A program made the position numbers and the translations under genes. The notes under the pieces were generated by a model. It did not search any database and was not told the origin of the DNA. It saw only the letters and a program-made list of their open reading frames with translations. A stretch of 25,177 nt of DNA, taken from positions 1-25,177 of the forward strand of contig JASEGN010000006.1 in assembly GCA_030018055.1 (NCBI GenBank), in the 5' to 3' direction. Numbering within the stretch: position 1 is the stretch's first letter; the number at the start of each line of letters is the position of its first letter. The DNA comes from Candidatus Aenigmatarchaeota archaeon. GTDB taxonomy: Archaea; Aenigmatarchaeota; Aenigmatarchaeia; CG10238-14; SCSR01. Shown piece after piece: positions 1-8,101 of the stretch.

Positions 1-767
1 CATCTGCTTGCATCTTCTTTTGCATGAAGAAAGTTGGATTCCTGTAACTCATGTCGCTTCCAAAATATTTTTTCATTTGTTTCTTTCCAATATTTCCAAC
101 AATGTTCTCTATCCTCCTTAAAGAGTCTACTTTCTTTCATCTTCCTTAAAGTTTCAGTTTGCATAGATTTTGCTCGATCGAGATTCTCTTTATCTCTTGA
201 TCCATCAGCTTGGTGGTAAGCACTGGTAATAAGTGACTCTATAATTTCACGATTTCTACTTGATTCCTGACGTTCTTCATCTTGCTTCCTTCTAACATCG
301 TCACAAATGCTTTTATATCTCGACCACAATCGTTCACGGTCTTCCATCAAAAGCTTACGAGATTTAAACATCTCAGATATTTCTTTGGCATGTGACCAGA
401 ATTCACGATAGTGATATCTTGTTGTAGAAAATGGAATAATTGGAGAGATGTTTGGAGCATTCTGATCAAGATGATTGTAACGAAGATTTTCTATTTCATG
501 CTCAATTTTAGAGGCATTAGATTTTGCTTCCTCTTGCCATAATTTCATTTCTCCTCTAACAACTTCACAAAGGCCACTATAACTTGACCACAACCTTTCT
601 CTATCCTCCCTTGGAAGAGGGTCGAGTGTCTTAAACATTTCTACTATCTGCCTAGTATGAGTCCAGAATTCCCTATACTGATGCTGCGAATGGAGTTCAC
701 TAAGTTTTTCTATTTCTTGTTCAATTAAAAAAACATTGTACCTTGCATTTTTAACGACATCATCCAT
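1..767 (-). CDS. Repeat-containing coiled-coil protein, DUF349-like (partial, runs off left edge)
   Basis: An open frame of 255 codons with no stop runs from an ATG at 767 to the window edge, so the C-terminus is missing. The protein is rich in Glu, Arg, Lys and Trp and is built of repeats. Unit 1 (about residues 31-95) has YREFW, then MFK, then EDRERLW/CxxVR-like segments. Unit 2 (about 120-180) repeats YREFW, EMFK, EDRERLWSRY and CDDVRR at a spacing of 88-89 residues. A third, poorer copy begins near residue 214 (EDREHCW). The pattern of LW..Y...C..V followed by a charged helix resembles DUF349, a coiled-coil family of mainly bacterial proteins with no firm function. A TATA-like A/T box (about 802-813) lies some 40 nt upstream of the ATG, and a 10-bp palindrome AAAACGTTTT (785-794) sits near the expected transcription start. 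The family call is an inference from the pattern; the open frame and the repeats are seen directly. Confidence 0.75.
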   Translation of the reverse strand, partial: MDDVVKNARYNVFLIEQEIEKLSELHSQHQYREFWTHTRQIVEMFKTLDPLPREDRERLWSSYSGLCEVVRGEMKLWQEEAKSNASKIEHEIENLRYNHLDQNAPNISPIIPFSTTRYHYREFWSHAKEISEMFKSRKLLMEDRERLWSRYKSICDDVRRKQDEERQESSRNREIIESLITSAYHQADGSRDKENLDRAKSMQTETLRKMKESRLFKEDREHCWKYWKETNEKIFWKRHELQESNFLHAKEDASR

Positions 768-842
768 ATTTAGATGAAATACTCAAAACGTTTTAAGTTT
801 ATTATTTATACTTGTGTCAGATTAGACTTAGAGCTTGGATAA

Positions 843-2363
843 TTAACGAATATATTTCACCGTTGGTATAGCATCTGTCGTTACATTCAATCCCAACTTT
901 CTTAACCCTGCTTCATCACCATTACTCAGTACATGAGTTACATGCATTTCACACTCTTTAAGCTGTTTAAGCATTTCTATCCCAGTTGCCGCCATTGGAT
1001 TGGTAGCTGCACTAATGGCTAAAGCTGTCAGAGTTTCCTCTACATTTAAACTTTCTGATCTAGAACCCAGAACTTTTTTCTTAAGACTAGCTATGTTTTC
1101 AAGAATATTTTGGGATAAAAGATTGATCTCATCGGGAATATTTGCCAAGACCTTTATAGCATTTAGAATGGCTGCAGATTCTGCATGTAAAAGCGGTGAA
1201 TTTTTTCCAGTGACAATTTTACCATCTGGTAGCTGGATTGCTGCCCCACAAAATATTCCTTTATGGCCCTTTCCTCTTTTTTCTGCTGCTTGTGCAGCTT
1301 CTCTCGCTGGTAATACAACCTTTCTATCTTCAATTTTCAGATCAATTTTTTTCATCAACTGCTTAACCCTTTCAACAGTTTCCCTAGTCACAATACCTTT
1401 CAAAAAATCTTTTTTATACTGAAAATAACGTCTAATAATTTCCTGCCTTGCTGCCTCTTGAACAATTGTATCGTCAATGATTCCATCTTTTACTCTATTA
1501 ACTCCCATGTCAGTTGGAGAACGATATTCTGCTACAAAATTTTCTTTGCTAACAATTTTTTCAAAAATTTTTTTCATTATATCGAAGTTTTCAATATCAC
1601 GATTATAACTGACTGCTGATAAATTATAGGCCTTTAGATGAAAATGATCAATCATTACCTCATCTCCTAGGTCTGCTGTTGATGCTTCATAGGCAACATT
1701 TACTGGATGATTTAATGGTAGGTTCCAGATTGGAAAAGTTTCAAATTTCGCGTAACCAGAATTTATACCTCTCTTACTATCATGATAGAGTTGTGATAAG
1801 CAGAAACACATCTTTCCAGAACCACCACCAACGCCAGTAACAATAATCAAAGGTTTTTCTGTCTCCACATAAGATTGTGTACCGAAGCCTTGATCACTTA
1901 CAACAAAATCTATATCTTGAGGGTAGTTCCTTATTTCATTCTGTACATAAACTTTAATACCTAAATTTTCTAGCTCTCTTTTAAAACGTTCTGCAGCTTC
2001 TTCCCTTTCAAATCGAGTAATTACAACACCAAAAATATCGGTACCTTTTTCATGTAATTCATGAATGTCTTTTAAGGTTTGTTGATCATAAGTTAATCCA
2101 ACTGATACCGATGTTATTTTCCCTTTTTGAAGGTCTTTTGCGCTTACACAATAGATTATTTCTAAATCCTTTTTTAACTGCTGGAACATTTTTACTTTGG
2201 TATCTGGCTCATAACCTGGTAAAACTCTTGCGGCATGGTAGTCGTAGCATAATTTTCCTCCAAATTCTAAATACAATTTCCCGTCGAATTTTTTCACTCT
2301 GTCTAAAATTGCTTGAGTTTGCACTTCCAAATACCTTTTTGTATCAAACCCTTGTTTTTTCAT
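843..2363 (-). CDS. DUF1846 (UPF0371) family protein
   Basis: This 506-residue protein matches the DUF1846 family in length and sequence. Visible hallmarks are the N-terminal FDGKLYLEFGGKL segment, the Gly-rich nucleotide-binding-like stretch VTGVGGGSGK (about residues 175-185), the NxPLNHPVNVAYEASTADL segment, and a C-terminal NSPLLHAESAAILNAIK segment. The family has been studied structurally but its biochemical role is unknown, so none is assigned. The ATG at 2363 is preceded by a good Shine-Dalgarno (GAGGT), which supports this start. The family is best known from Firmicutes and other bacteria, and the next gene downstream also looks bacterial, which suggests lateral acquisition (inference). 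The 75-bp gap to the next minus-strand gene contains its own A/T box, so co-transcription is uncertain. Confidence 0.9.
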   Translation of the reverse strand: MKKQGFDTKRYLEVQTQAILDRVKKFDGKLYLEFGGKLCYDYHAARVLPGYEPDTKVKMFQQLKKDLEIIYCVSAKDLQKGKITSVSVGLTYDQQTLKDIHELHEKGTDIFGVVITRFEREEAAERFKRELENLGIKVYVQNEIRNYPQDIDFVVSDQGFGTQSYVETEKPLIIVTGVGGGSGKMCFCLSQLYHDSKRGINSGYAKFETFPIWNLPLNHPVNVAYEASTADLGDEVMIDHFHLKAYNLSAVSYNRDIENFDIMKKIFEKIVSKENFVAEYRSPTDMGVNRVKDGIIDDTIVQEAARQEIIRRYFQYKKDFLKGIVTRETVERVKQLMKKIDLKIEDRKVVLPAREAAQAAEKRGKGHKGIFCGAAIQLPDGKIVTGKNSPLLHAESAAILNAIKVLANIPDEINLLSQNILENIASLKKKVLGSRSESLNVEETLTALAISAATNPMAATGIEMLKQLKECEMHVTHVLSNGDEAGLRKLGLNVTTDAIPTVKYIR

Positions 2364-2455
2364 GTTAACCTCTTACCTATTCTTCTGGCTCATGTACATT
2401 CAAAATTTTTCTTCAGTAAATACTTTAGCTTTCATATTTTTCAGTATTAAAGATG

Positions 2456-2464
2456 TATTTAAAT
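2456..2464 (+). promoter_or_regulatory. TATA-like box of the IMPase-family gene
   Basis: TATTTAAAT is centred about 25 nt upstream of the ATG at 2486, the spacing expected between an archaeal TATA box and a leaderless start. It overlaps the longer reading frame and so argues against the start at 2453. Confidence 0.55.
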
Positions 2465-2485
2465 CTTCTTTTTAAATATTTTTTC

Positions 2486-3400
2486 ATGTCTGTTAAAACT
2501 AACTATATAGAAGTGGTTAAGGATGCTCTTTTAGCGAGTTATAAAAAGGTTTTAAGTGAGCGAGAAAGAGCTAAAGTCTTATACGGAAAACAAAAGGATA
2601 TTAGAACTAAAGGAGACATAGATGCTGGGCAGGCCATCATAAACTCTTTAAGAAAATCTAATTTATCTCTGGTAGCATACAGTGAGGAATTTGAAAGGGT
2701 AGAAATTAAACCTCAGGCTCAATATTCGGTTGTATTTGATGAAATAGATGGTACCCTAAATTATAGAGATGGGTTTGGAATGCTTCCTCATGGTAGCATA
2801 TTAGGAATATTTGAATCCACAGACCCAAAATTTAATGAATGTCTTGCTTCAGGATATTTAGATTTTAACACTGGGAATTTATTTTATACTGTTAAAAACC
2901 AAGGGGTATATCTGGTAGAAGGATGGACAAAAGGAAATAGAGAGGAAATACAAATACATACGAGTGGGAGAAAAAGTATAAGTGGAGAAACTTTCCTCAG
3001 GGTTGTACCAGATTTATATACGCTCGGTAGCCTAAGTCAACATTTTACTCAATATGCTAATAGAGCATGGTTAGGAGATTTTCGTTCTACTGCAGTTCAT
3101 CTAGCTTTAGTTGCTTGTGGTTCTGTAGACATTTTTGTAGCTGGGGATAATTGTTACATTCCGACAAAAAAAGAGACCGGTGAAGAAATTGGTCCGGGGT
3201 ATCTTTTAGTAAAGGAAGCTGGTGGGGTAATGCTAGATTGGAATGGAAATGATTTGGGAAGGGAAAGAATAGGACTTCATGAAAAGAAAACATTTCATGT
3301 GGTTGTCGCAGCAACAGAAAAATTGGGAAAGGAATTTGTAGATGAAATGCATAAAATACCAGAAATAGTTAATTATCTTAAAAAGAAGAAGATTTTGTAA
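2486..3400 (+). CDS. Inositol monophosphatase / FBPase-family phosphatase
   Basis: A 304-residue protein of the Li+-sensitive, metal-dependent sugar-phosphatase superfamily. The metal-site motifs are visible: SEE (residues 66-68) and DEIDGTLNY (85-93), the family's D-x-x-D-G-T. The C-terminal WDxAAG motif is changed: in the aligned stretch EEIGPGYLLVKEAGG the metal-ligand Asp is Glu234 and the Trp is Glu. This could alter metal use or specificity. Substrates in the family include inositol phosphate, fructose 1,6-bisphosphate and PAP; which applies cannot be told. The frame extends upstream to an ATG at 2453, but the TATA-like box TATTTAAAT (2456-2464) lies inside that extension and is centred about 25 nt before the ATG at 2486. 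A leaderless start at 2486 is therefore preferred. Confidence 0.85.
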   Translation: MSVKTNYIEVVKDALLASYKKVLSERERAKVLYGKQKDIRTKGDIDAGQAIINSLRKSNLSLVAYSEEFERVEIKPQAQYSVVFDEIDGTLNYRDGFGMLPHGSILGIFESTDPKFNECLASGYLDFNTGNLFYTVKNQGVYLVEGWTKGNREEIQIHTSGRKSISGETFLRVVPDLYTLGSLSQHFTQYANRAWLGDFRSTAVHLALVACGSVDIFVAGDNCYIPTKKETGEEIGPGYLLVKEAGGVMLDWNGNDLGRERIGLHEKKTFHVVVAATEKLGKEFVDEMHKIPEIVNYLKKKKIL

Positions 3401-3405
3401 AAATT

Positions 3406-3413
3406 ATTTAAAT
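3406..3413 (+). promoter_or_regulatory. TATA-like box upstream of the OB-fold gene / PCNA unit
   Basis: ATTTAAAT lies just after the stop of the upstream gene and is centred about 22 nt before the ATG at 3431. It indicates a separate, near-leaderless transcription unit for the OB-fold gene and probably PCNA. Confidence 0.5.
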
Positions 3414-3430
3414 GAAAAGTAATTCTTATT

Positions 3431-3733
3431 ATGCCTTTTGAACTTACTCGTTACAAGCCAAGGAAAATTTCTGAAATAGATTTTGGAATGGACGAGAAAG
3501 TAGCTATCATCGGTAGAGTGAAAGAAATTAAGGAAAATAGCATAATTTTTCAGGATAATTCGGGAGAAGTGGAAATTGGGTTTGTTGATGGGATAAAAGA
3601 GAATAGGTTGATAAGAATTTTTTGCTCGGTTGTCGATGGAAGATTACTAGTAGATTTTTTTCAAGATTTGAAAGAATTTGATTTAGACCTTTGGGAAGAA
3701 ATTAATAAATTATATAAGGAGGCAAATATTTAA
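3431..3733 (+). CDS. Small OB-fold nucleic-acid-binding protein (putative)
   Basis: A 100-residue protein. Residues of about 20-75 have the alternating strand pattern of an OB fold: a KVAIIGRVKEI strand, IIFQDNSGEVEIGF (the D-x-S/T-G strand pair common in RPA and tRNA-anti type OB folds), then IRIFCSVVDGRLLVDFF. A charged helical tail (about 78-100) follows. The architecture is similar to small single-stranded-DNA-binding or RPA-associated proteins of archaea. Its place upstream of PCNA, with MCM facing it, suggests a replication or repair role, but this is inferred from context and no catalytic residues are visible. The stop overlaps the Shine-Dalgarno region of the next micro-ORF, consistent with co-transcription with PCNA. 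Confidence 0.65.
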   Translation: MPFELTRYKPRKISEIDFGMDEKVAIIGRVKEIKENSIIFQDNSGEVEIGFVDGIKENRLIRIFCSVVDGRLLVDFFQDLKEFDLDLWEEINKLYKEANI

Positions 3734-3748
3734 GTAGGAGGTGGCTTA

Positions 3749-3790
3749 ATGATGAAAAAGAAGAAAGCGCCCTGTAAGCCCTGCAAATAA
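3749..3790 (+). CDS. 13-residue micro-ORF with strong RBS upstream of PCNA (putative leader peptide)
   Basis: A near-perfect Shine-Dalgarno (TAGGAGGTG, 3735-3743) is followed by ATG-ATG and a 13-residue reading frame, MMKKKKAPCKPCK, ending in TAA at 3788-3790. The PCNA start codon lies 12 nt after this stop and has only a weak AGGT of its own. The peptide is basic, with a CxxC pair. It could be a real micropeptide, a leader that couples ribosomes to PCNA, or a remnant of a longer gene. Its existence as a translated product is inferred from the RBS alone. Confidence 0.4.
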   Translation: MMKKKKAPCKPCK

Positions 3791-3802
3791 ATAGGTAATT
3801 AA

Positions 3803-4549
3803 ATGTTTAAAGCAACGTTAACAGAGCCAAAACTTTTCGTAGATTCAATTTTAACCATAGGAGAATTGATAGATGAAGGAATTTTTAAAATCAGTAAGGA
3901 TGGAATTCGTCTTAAGGCTACTGACAGAGCCATGGTAGCAGCAATAGACTTTAAAATCCTAGCTAATGCTTTTGATAGTTTTGAAGTTGAGGAAAAAGTG
4001 GATATGGGATTAAGCGTAACAAATCTAATATCAATTCTTAAAAGGATTAGGTCTGGAGATAAGTTAGCAGTTGAACTAAAGGATGCGAGATTGGAAATTG
4101 TCATTCAGAATTCATCTAGAAGAAAATTCACACTTCCTTTGATTGAATTAAAGGAGGAAGAACTTCCACAGATAGAGCAGCTGGAGTTTTCATGTGGAGC
4201 TGAGCTTAAATCAGATGCTCTTCAGGCTGGCTTGGAGGATGCGGAGGTTGTTGCTGACTCGGTTGTAATTATAGCTTCTCCTGGCAAATTTCGCATGCTA
4301 GCAGAGGGAGATATAAGCAGAACCGAGTTTGAGCTTGAGAAGGGGGTTGAGGCTTTAATTAATATAAATGCTAAGGAGGAAATGAGAGCAAGATATCCTT
4401 TGGACTACTTAAAAAAGATGATTAAAGCTAGTAAAATTTCTGATAAGGTTAAGCTGGAATGGGGAAAGGATTTTCCTATAAGACTTGAGTTTAAGGCTGG
4501 GGATAAAGGCTCGCTTTCTTTTGTAGTTGCTCCAAGAGTCGAGGAATAA
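3803..4549 (+). CDS. pcn: DNA polymerase sliding clamp PCNA
   Basis: A 248-residue protein of the normal archaeal/eukaryotic PCNA length. It starts with the typical MFKATLTEPKLFVDSI segment, followed by DGIRLKATDRAMVAAIDFKI. The interdomain region (about 118-128) is followed by the second domain, which ends with IRLEFKAGDKGSLSFVVAPRVEE, matching the usual C-terminal strand and tail of the clamp. The homotrimeric ring tethers replicative polymerase, FEN1, ligase and RNase HII to DNA, and an RNase HII gene lies elsewhere in this window. It follows the OB-fold gene and the micro-ORF, and converges on the MCM gene with a gap of about 40 nt. Confidence 0.96.
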   Translation: MFKATLTEPKLFVDSILTIGELIDEGIFKISKDGIRLKATDRAMVAAIDFKILANAFDSFEVEEKVDMGLSVTNLISILKRIRSGDKLAVELKDARLEIVIQNSSRRKFTLPLIELKEEELPQIEQLEFSCGAELKSDALQAGLEDAEVVADSVVIIASPGKFRMLAEGDISRTEFELEKGVEALININAKEEMRARYPLDYLKKMIKASKISDKVKLEWGKDFPIRLEFKAGDKGSLSFVVAPRVEE

Positions 4550-4590
4550 ATTCTCTAATTAAGTTTTCAAAAATTTAATAAAATTGTAAT

Positions 4591-7500
4591 CTATCCAATT
4601 TTTTCTATTATCCCTGGCTTTGGAGAGAAACAAATCCCTTCATTTAACATTTTTTTAAGAATGTCTTCTGCATTATCAACACCCCTTTCCCTAGCCAGTC
4701 TAATTATCTCATCAGCTGGAATTTGCTTTCCCATGGTTGCTATCAATTCTTCTATAACATCGCGCATAATTACTATTTTTCCTCTTTGTAAGGCTGTAAC
4801 TCTCTGACCCTCTGCACGATCTATATCAAGTTGACCAGTCTCTGGTTCAAAACCAAATTGTCTTAAAGATGCCTTCATTAGATTGATAGCTCTAACAGCA
4901 TCTTCCATCGTAACTTCATGGCTTAATTTAACCTTTGCACTGGCTTCTGCAAATCTTATCATTGACTCAAGTTGTCTTGGAGTAATTGCTACTGGCCCTT
5001 CTTCAGATCGCTTTCTTAAATCAAGATAAAATGTTTGAAGAGTCTCTGCAACTTCTCTTGAAAGTATAGGATGGCAATTTTTTCTAGCGTAAGCTACATA
5101 TTTCCTAAACAATTCTGGTTCTATGGCAGGCTTAACTTCCTCCTCTTCAAAATGTCTAGCTTTAAAAATATGGTCTGAAATTTTTTTATCCATTTCAGGA
5201 TTTGGTACATCACGCAGAGCAAATTTCAGGTCAAATCTTGTAAGTAAGGTTTCAGGGACATCAATCTGCTCCTTTATTGGCAAATAAGGGTCAAACCTTC
5301 CAAGCTTAGGATTTCCACCAGCAAGAATAGCTGTCTGAGCAGGAAGAGTAGCTACAATGCTAGCCTTAGCTATCGAAATTGTGTTTTGTTCCATCGCTTC
5401 ATGTAATGCAATCTGATCGGTTTTTTCTATTTTTTCAAATTCATCTATCGCAATTAAGCTACGATTGCACATAACGAGAGCTCCAGCTTCCAGTATCCAA
5501 CCACCTAAAAATTCCTCATCCCTAACAACAGTTGCAGTGTTATGAATTATTAAACCATTTGCAACAAAACTATGTACATTTTCTATGGTTACATCGTAAA
5601 CATACTCATGGCCATGGTTTTCTACTATTTCTGCCTTTTTAATTCTATCCCAAAATAAATCCGAATTTGCCAACAAATTCAGTAATTTAACTTCCTCTTC
5701 CTTTAAAGATTTGAATGAATTCATTATTTTCTTTAATTTTTTAAGAGAAATGTTACTTAATCCCAATTCATAATCGTAAGTTTTTATTTTTTCACCAGAT
5801 ACGTGGGCTAATTTCCTAGCCCTCCTAATTAAACTTCCTATATTTGGTATCACATCAACATTTGTATGACTTTTTCTACCATCATTTAATATCTCGTTCA
5901 AAATACTTCGTTTTAAAGGGTTATTAAAGCCAATTTTCTTTTGAAATAATTTTATATTTTCTAGTCCACTTATTCTTAATACCCATTTTTTTGATGATTT
6001 AATTTTTCTATTTCGATAAAATATTTCTCGTTTTCCAACTTCTTTTAATGAAGTTACTATACCAAAACGCAGAAGAAGCAACTGAATACCTCTGATAAAT
6101 TTTTTGCTCACTGATGTTACTTCTATATATTTTCCACTAGAAGATTTTTCTATGATAGCACTACCATCAGTATCAAATAAACCCCTAAGAAAACATGACA
6201 AAGAGTTATTGTTGAGTCTTGAAAGCTTTTCGCTAATAAAAATGTTATGTGCTTTCTTCCCATGTGGTATTCCATATTCCTTCAATAAATTTCCAATTTG
6301 TTTCGAGTTAAATCTCATATACTGTCTTTCATATATTTCGTGTGATGGAAACATCTTAAAAACTTTGTTACAAAGATTACTATAGGTAGAAAGTAATTGG
6401 GGGTTGCTATTATGGAATTTAATGTCAAATGTTCCCTTATTAGCAGAGATACTTCCATCTCCTGCCAAGAGCCCAACCAGATACATAGCATTTTTGGATG
6501 ACTCTTTTGAATTACATTTCTGCAATCTACGTGCAGTTGCAATAAACTCCCCCTCTTTAAATTGTGATACTTTTTTCCAAGTAACTTTCCCATCGATTAT
6601 TGTCAAAAGTGGATTATCTTGAGTAACTATTATTTCTTTGCCAGTGTAGGTAGTTATTTTTATTAATTTTTCTGGTGCTCTAATTTTCCAACATTTTTCT
6701 ACTTTTATTGGACAAATTTTTAATTCTTTCGAATCTAATGCTAAAATTTTACGATTGTTACACTCTGATAAGAATATACCATCTACAATCTCCTTAAACC
6801 CTTCTTTAAACTGTTCTTCAACAAATTTACCAATTTCTATTAAAGTCCCATCTTCCAACTGAATTAGTGTATCATAAGTTGTACACAAACCCGCACCAGT
6901 AACCCCCTTACCACTCACATATCTTCCACGGGGAATTAATCCAGCAACAACTTTCATCAGAGCACTCTTAGCTGTTGATGGATCACCAACTAAAAGGATA
7001 TGGATATCACCTCTTACCCTTGACCTATCTTTTTGTATATGTGTTTCCCCACCAAACATCTGAAGAGCTATACCAAGTTTTATATCATCCAAACCATACA
7101 ATGCTGGTGCAATAGATCCTACTAATTTCTCATATATTACTGGATCTTTTGCAAGCTCTAAAATCTTCTTCTCATCTTCTGACGTTATCTCTAGCTCTTC
7201 CCACTCCACCTCAATACTTTCAACAAAATTTGCATCGAGATAGATTTCCAATTGTCTAGAGCGCGTACCTTTTATTCTCCTTGGTAAGTTCTTCAAAACT
7301 CCAACAACCATTATTCTATTACCAGGATCAGTTTTATTCTGCATTCTTGGACTGGTTAAATCTTCTTTCAAATAAATTGTGAGCTCAGATGGTCTTTCAC
7401 CGCTGACGATCTCATAAGGTTCTTCGACAACAACCCAACGTGCATCAAAAAGTTTTTGGTCAACAAGTCTAAATCCCTTCCTATTTCCACAATCACACTC

Positions 7501-7935
7501 TATGGGTGGACGAATAATTCTTTCAGTCTGGGTAACAGAAATTCTATTCCCACATTTCAAACAAGAAAATACAGCCTCCTGAACTTCAGGTCTAACTTCA
7601 CTTGCTCTCTTTACGATACCATCAACAGCTATCAATTTTTCAAGATGCTCAGCTCTAAGATTTCTTATTCTTATACATCTATTTTCAGGAAGATTAAATA
7701 TCCTAACCTTAAGCTTAGTTTCTGCATCAATTTTTCTTAGACTTTCATCTGCAAGCTCTAAAACTTCAGCAGGATTATCCAGCAAATAATCTGCTAACTC
7801 AACATTAAATTTTTCTAATAAAGAAAAATCAACCTCAAGAGATTTTTTCCCTTGTTGAGAAGCGCTAATTATCTCGTCATAGTAATGTTCCCTTAAAAAT
7901 TCTGAAAGTATTTCGACTATATCTTGAGGTTGCAT
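4591..7935 (-). CDS. mcm: Replicative helicase MCM, interrupted by an in-frame intein
   Basis: The 1114-residue frame encodes an MCM of about 665 residues plus an intein (residues 351-799). The N-terminal domain carries a zinc-binding set C125-x2-C128 and C147-x-C149. The AAA+ core has Walker A GDPSTAKSA (317-325), Walker B IAIDEFEKI (828-836), GGNPKLGRFDP (873-883) and the arginine-finger region LLTRFDL (897-903). A winged-helix C-terminus follows to residue 1114. Archaeal MCM forms hexamers that unwind DNA at forks. The ATG at 7935 has a strong Shine-Dalgarno (AAAGGAG), and an A/T box lies about 45 nt upstream, so the gene has its own promoter. Correct function requires removal of the intein, which splits the ATPase domain between Walker A and Walker B. 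Confidence 0.96.
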   Translation of the reverse strand: MQPQDIVEILSEFLREHYYDEIISASQQGKKSLEVDFSLLEKFNVELADYLLDNPAEVLELADESLRKIDAETKLKVRIFNLPENRCIRIRNLRAEHLEKLIAVDGIVKRASEVRPEVQEAVFSCLKCGNRISVTQTERIIRPPIECDCGNRKGFRLVDQKLFDARWVVVEEPYEIVSGERPSELTIYLKEDLTSPRMQNKTDPGNRIMVVGVLKNLPRRIKGTRSRQLEIYLDANFVESIEVEWEELEITSEDEKKILELAKDPVIYEKLVGSIAPALYGLDDIKLGIALQMFGGETHIQKDRSRVRGDIHILLVGDPSTAKSALMKVVAGLIPRGRYVSGKGVTGAGLCTTYDTLIQLEDGTLIEIGKFVEEQFKEGFKEIVDGIFLSECNNRKILALDSKELKICPIKVEKCWKIRAPEKLIKITTYTGKEIIVTQDNPLLTIIDGKVTWKKVSQFKEGEFIATARRLQKCNSKESSKNAMYLVGLLAGDGSISANKGTFDIKFHNSNPQLLSTYSNLCNKVFKMFPSHEIYERQYMRFNSKQIGNLLKEYGIPHGKKAHNIFISEKLSRLNNNSLSCFLRGLFDTDGSAIIEKSSSGKYIEVTSVSKKFIRGIQLLLLRFGIVTSLKEVGKREIFYRNRKIKSSKKWVLRISGLENIKLFQKKIGFNNPLKRSILNEILNDGRKSHTNVDVIPNIGSLIRRARKLAHVSGEKIKTYDYELGLSNISLKKLKKIMNSFKSLKEEEVKLLNLLANSDLFWDRIKKAEIVENHGHEYVYDVTIENVHSFVANGLIIHNTATVVRDEEFLGGWILEAGALVMCNRSLIAIDEFEKIEKTDQIALHEAMEQNTISIAKASIVATLPAQTAILAGGNPKLGRFDPYLPIKEQIDVPETLLTRFDLKFALRDVPNPEMDKKISDHIFKARHFEEEEVKPAIEPELFRKYVAYARKNCHPILSREVAETLQTFYLDLRKRSEEGPVAITPRQLESMIRFAEASAKVKLSHEVTMEDAVRAINLMKASLRQFGFEPETGQLDIDRAEGQRVTALQRGKIVIMRDVIEELIATMGKQIPADEIIRLARERGVDNAEDILKKMLNEGICFSPKPGIIEKIG
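5539..6885 (-). mobile_element. Intein with LAGLIDADG homing endonuclease in MCM
   Basis: The MCM frame is interrupted between GKGVTGAGL and TATVVRD by 449 residues. Block A begins with Cys351 (CTTYDTLIQLEDG). The splicing end has YDVTIENVHSF and terminates in His798-Asn799, followed by Thr800 as the +1 nucleophile. Two dodecapeptide motifs, YLVGLLAGDGS (about 485-495, acidic residue D493) and FLRGLFDTDGS (about 582-592, acidic D588/D590), indicate a full-length bifunctional LAGLIDADG endonuclease. In block B the usual TxxH histidine is Asn441 (TQDNP). Inteins use this His for the first splicing step, but an MCM intein of Thermococcus kodakarensis is known to splice without it, so the substitution need not be inactivating. 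Both endonuclease motifs keep their acidic residues, so homing activity is plausible. Confidence 0.95.
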
Positions 7936-7990
7936 ACTACTCCTTTTAATTTGAAACTTTTATTGTTTCCTAAATTTTTTAAATTTTTGG

Positions 7991-8101
7991 AAAAAAATTC
8001 GAAACTTTGCTCTAAGTAAATACCAACCTTTCTCATCAAGTAGAAGTTATGGTTAAGTATTAATTAGAGTTTCGGAACACCTCCTTTCCAGTGAAATCCT
8101 T
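7991..8101 (-). ncRNA. Candidate structured small RNA between TBP and MCM
   Basis: Read on the minus strand, an A/T box TTTTAAATA (8126-8134) precedes by about 25 nt a short hairpin and then a long one. The short hairpin is GGAA-AGGAGGTG-TTCC (8074-8089), whose 8-nt loop is a Shine-Dalgarno sequence. The long imperfect hairpin (7998-8077) has paired blocks CGAAAC/GTTTCG, TCT/AGA, AATAC/GTATT, AACC/GGTT and TTCT/AGAA. Seven T residues (7991-7997) follow directly, the form of an archaeal terminator. MCM has its own A/T box further downstream, so the element can be a separate unit. No tRNA, box C/D pair or ACA box was found, so the class is unknown. It could also be a terminator or attenuator. 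Confidence 0.35.

Noticed and set aside
34..219. Plus-strand frame of 61 codons at the left edge
   Set aside because: It lies within a 255-codon open minus-strand frame that has repeats and a clear start; the plus frame shows no recognisable features.
2453..2485. Eleven-residue N-terminal extension of the IMPase-family protein
   Set aside because: The ATG at 2453 lies upstream of the likely TATA box and adds residues not expected for the family.
6104..6622. Plus-strand and alternative-frame ORFs opposite the intein
   Set aside because: They are shadows of the intein coding strand with no recognisable domains.
7917..8036. Minus-strand 39-residue frame starting inside the candidate RNA and overlapping the MCM start
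   Set aside because: It has no Shine-Dalgarno at a usable distance, overlaps MCM out of frame and shows no domain; probably chance in A/T-rich DNA.
7998..8077. tRNA or box C/D RNA in the TBP-MCM gap
   Set aside because: No T-loop, anticodon arm or CCA-like acceptor was found; TGATGA is present on the minus strand but without a matching CTGA box.
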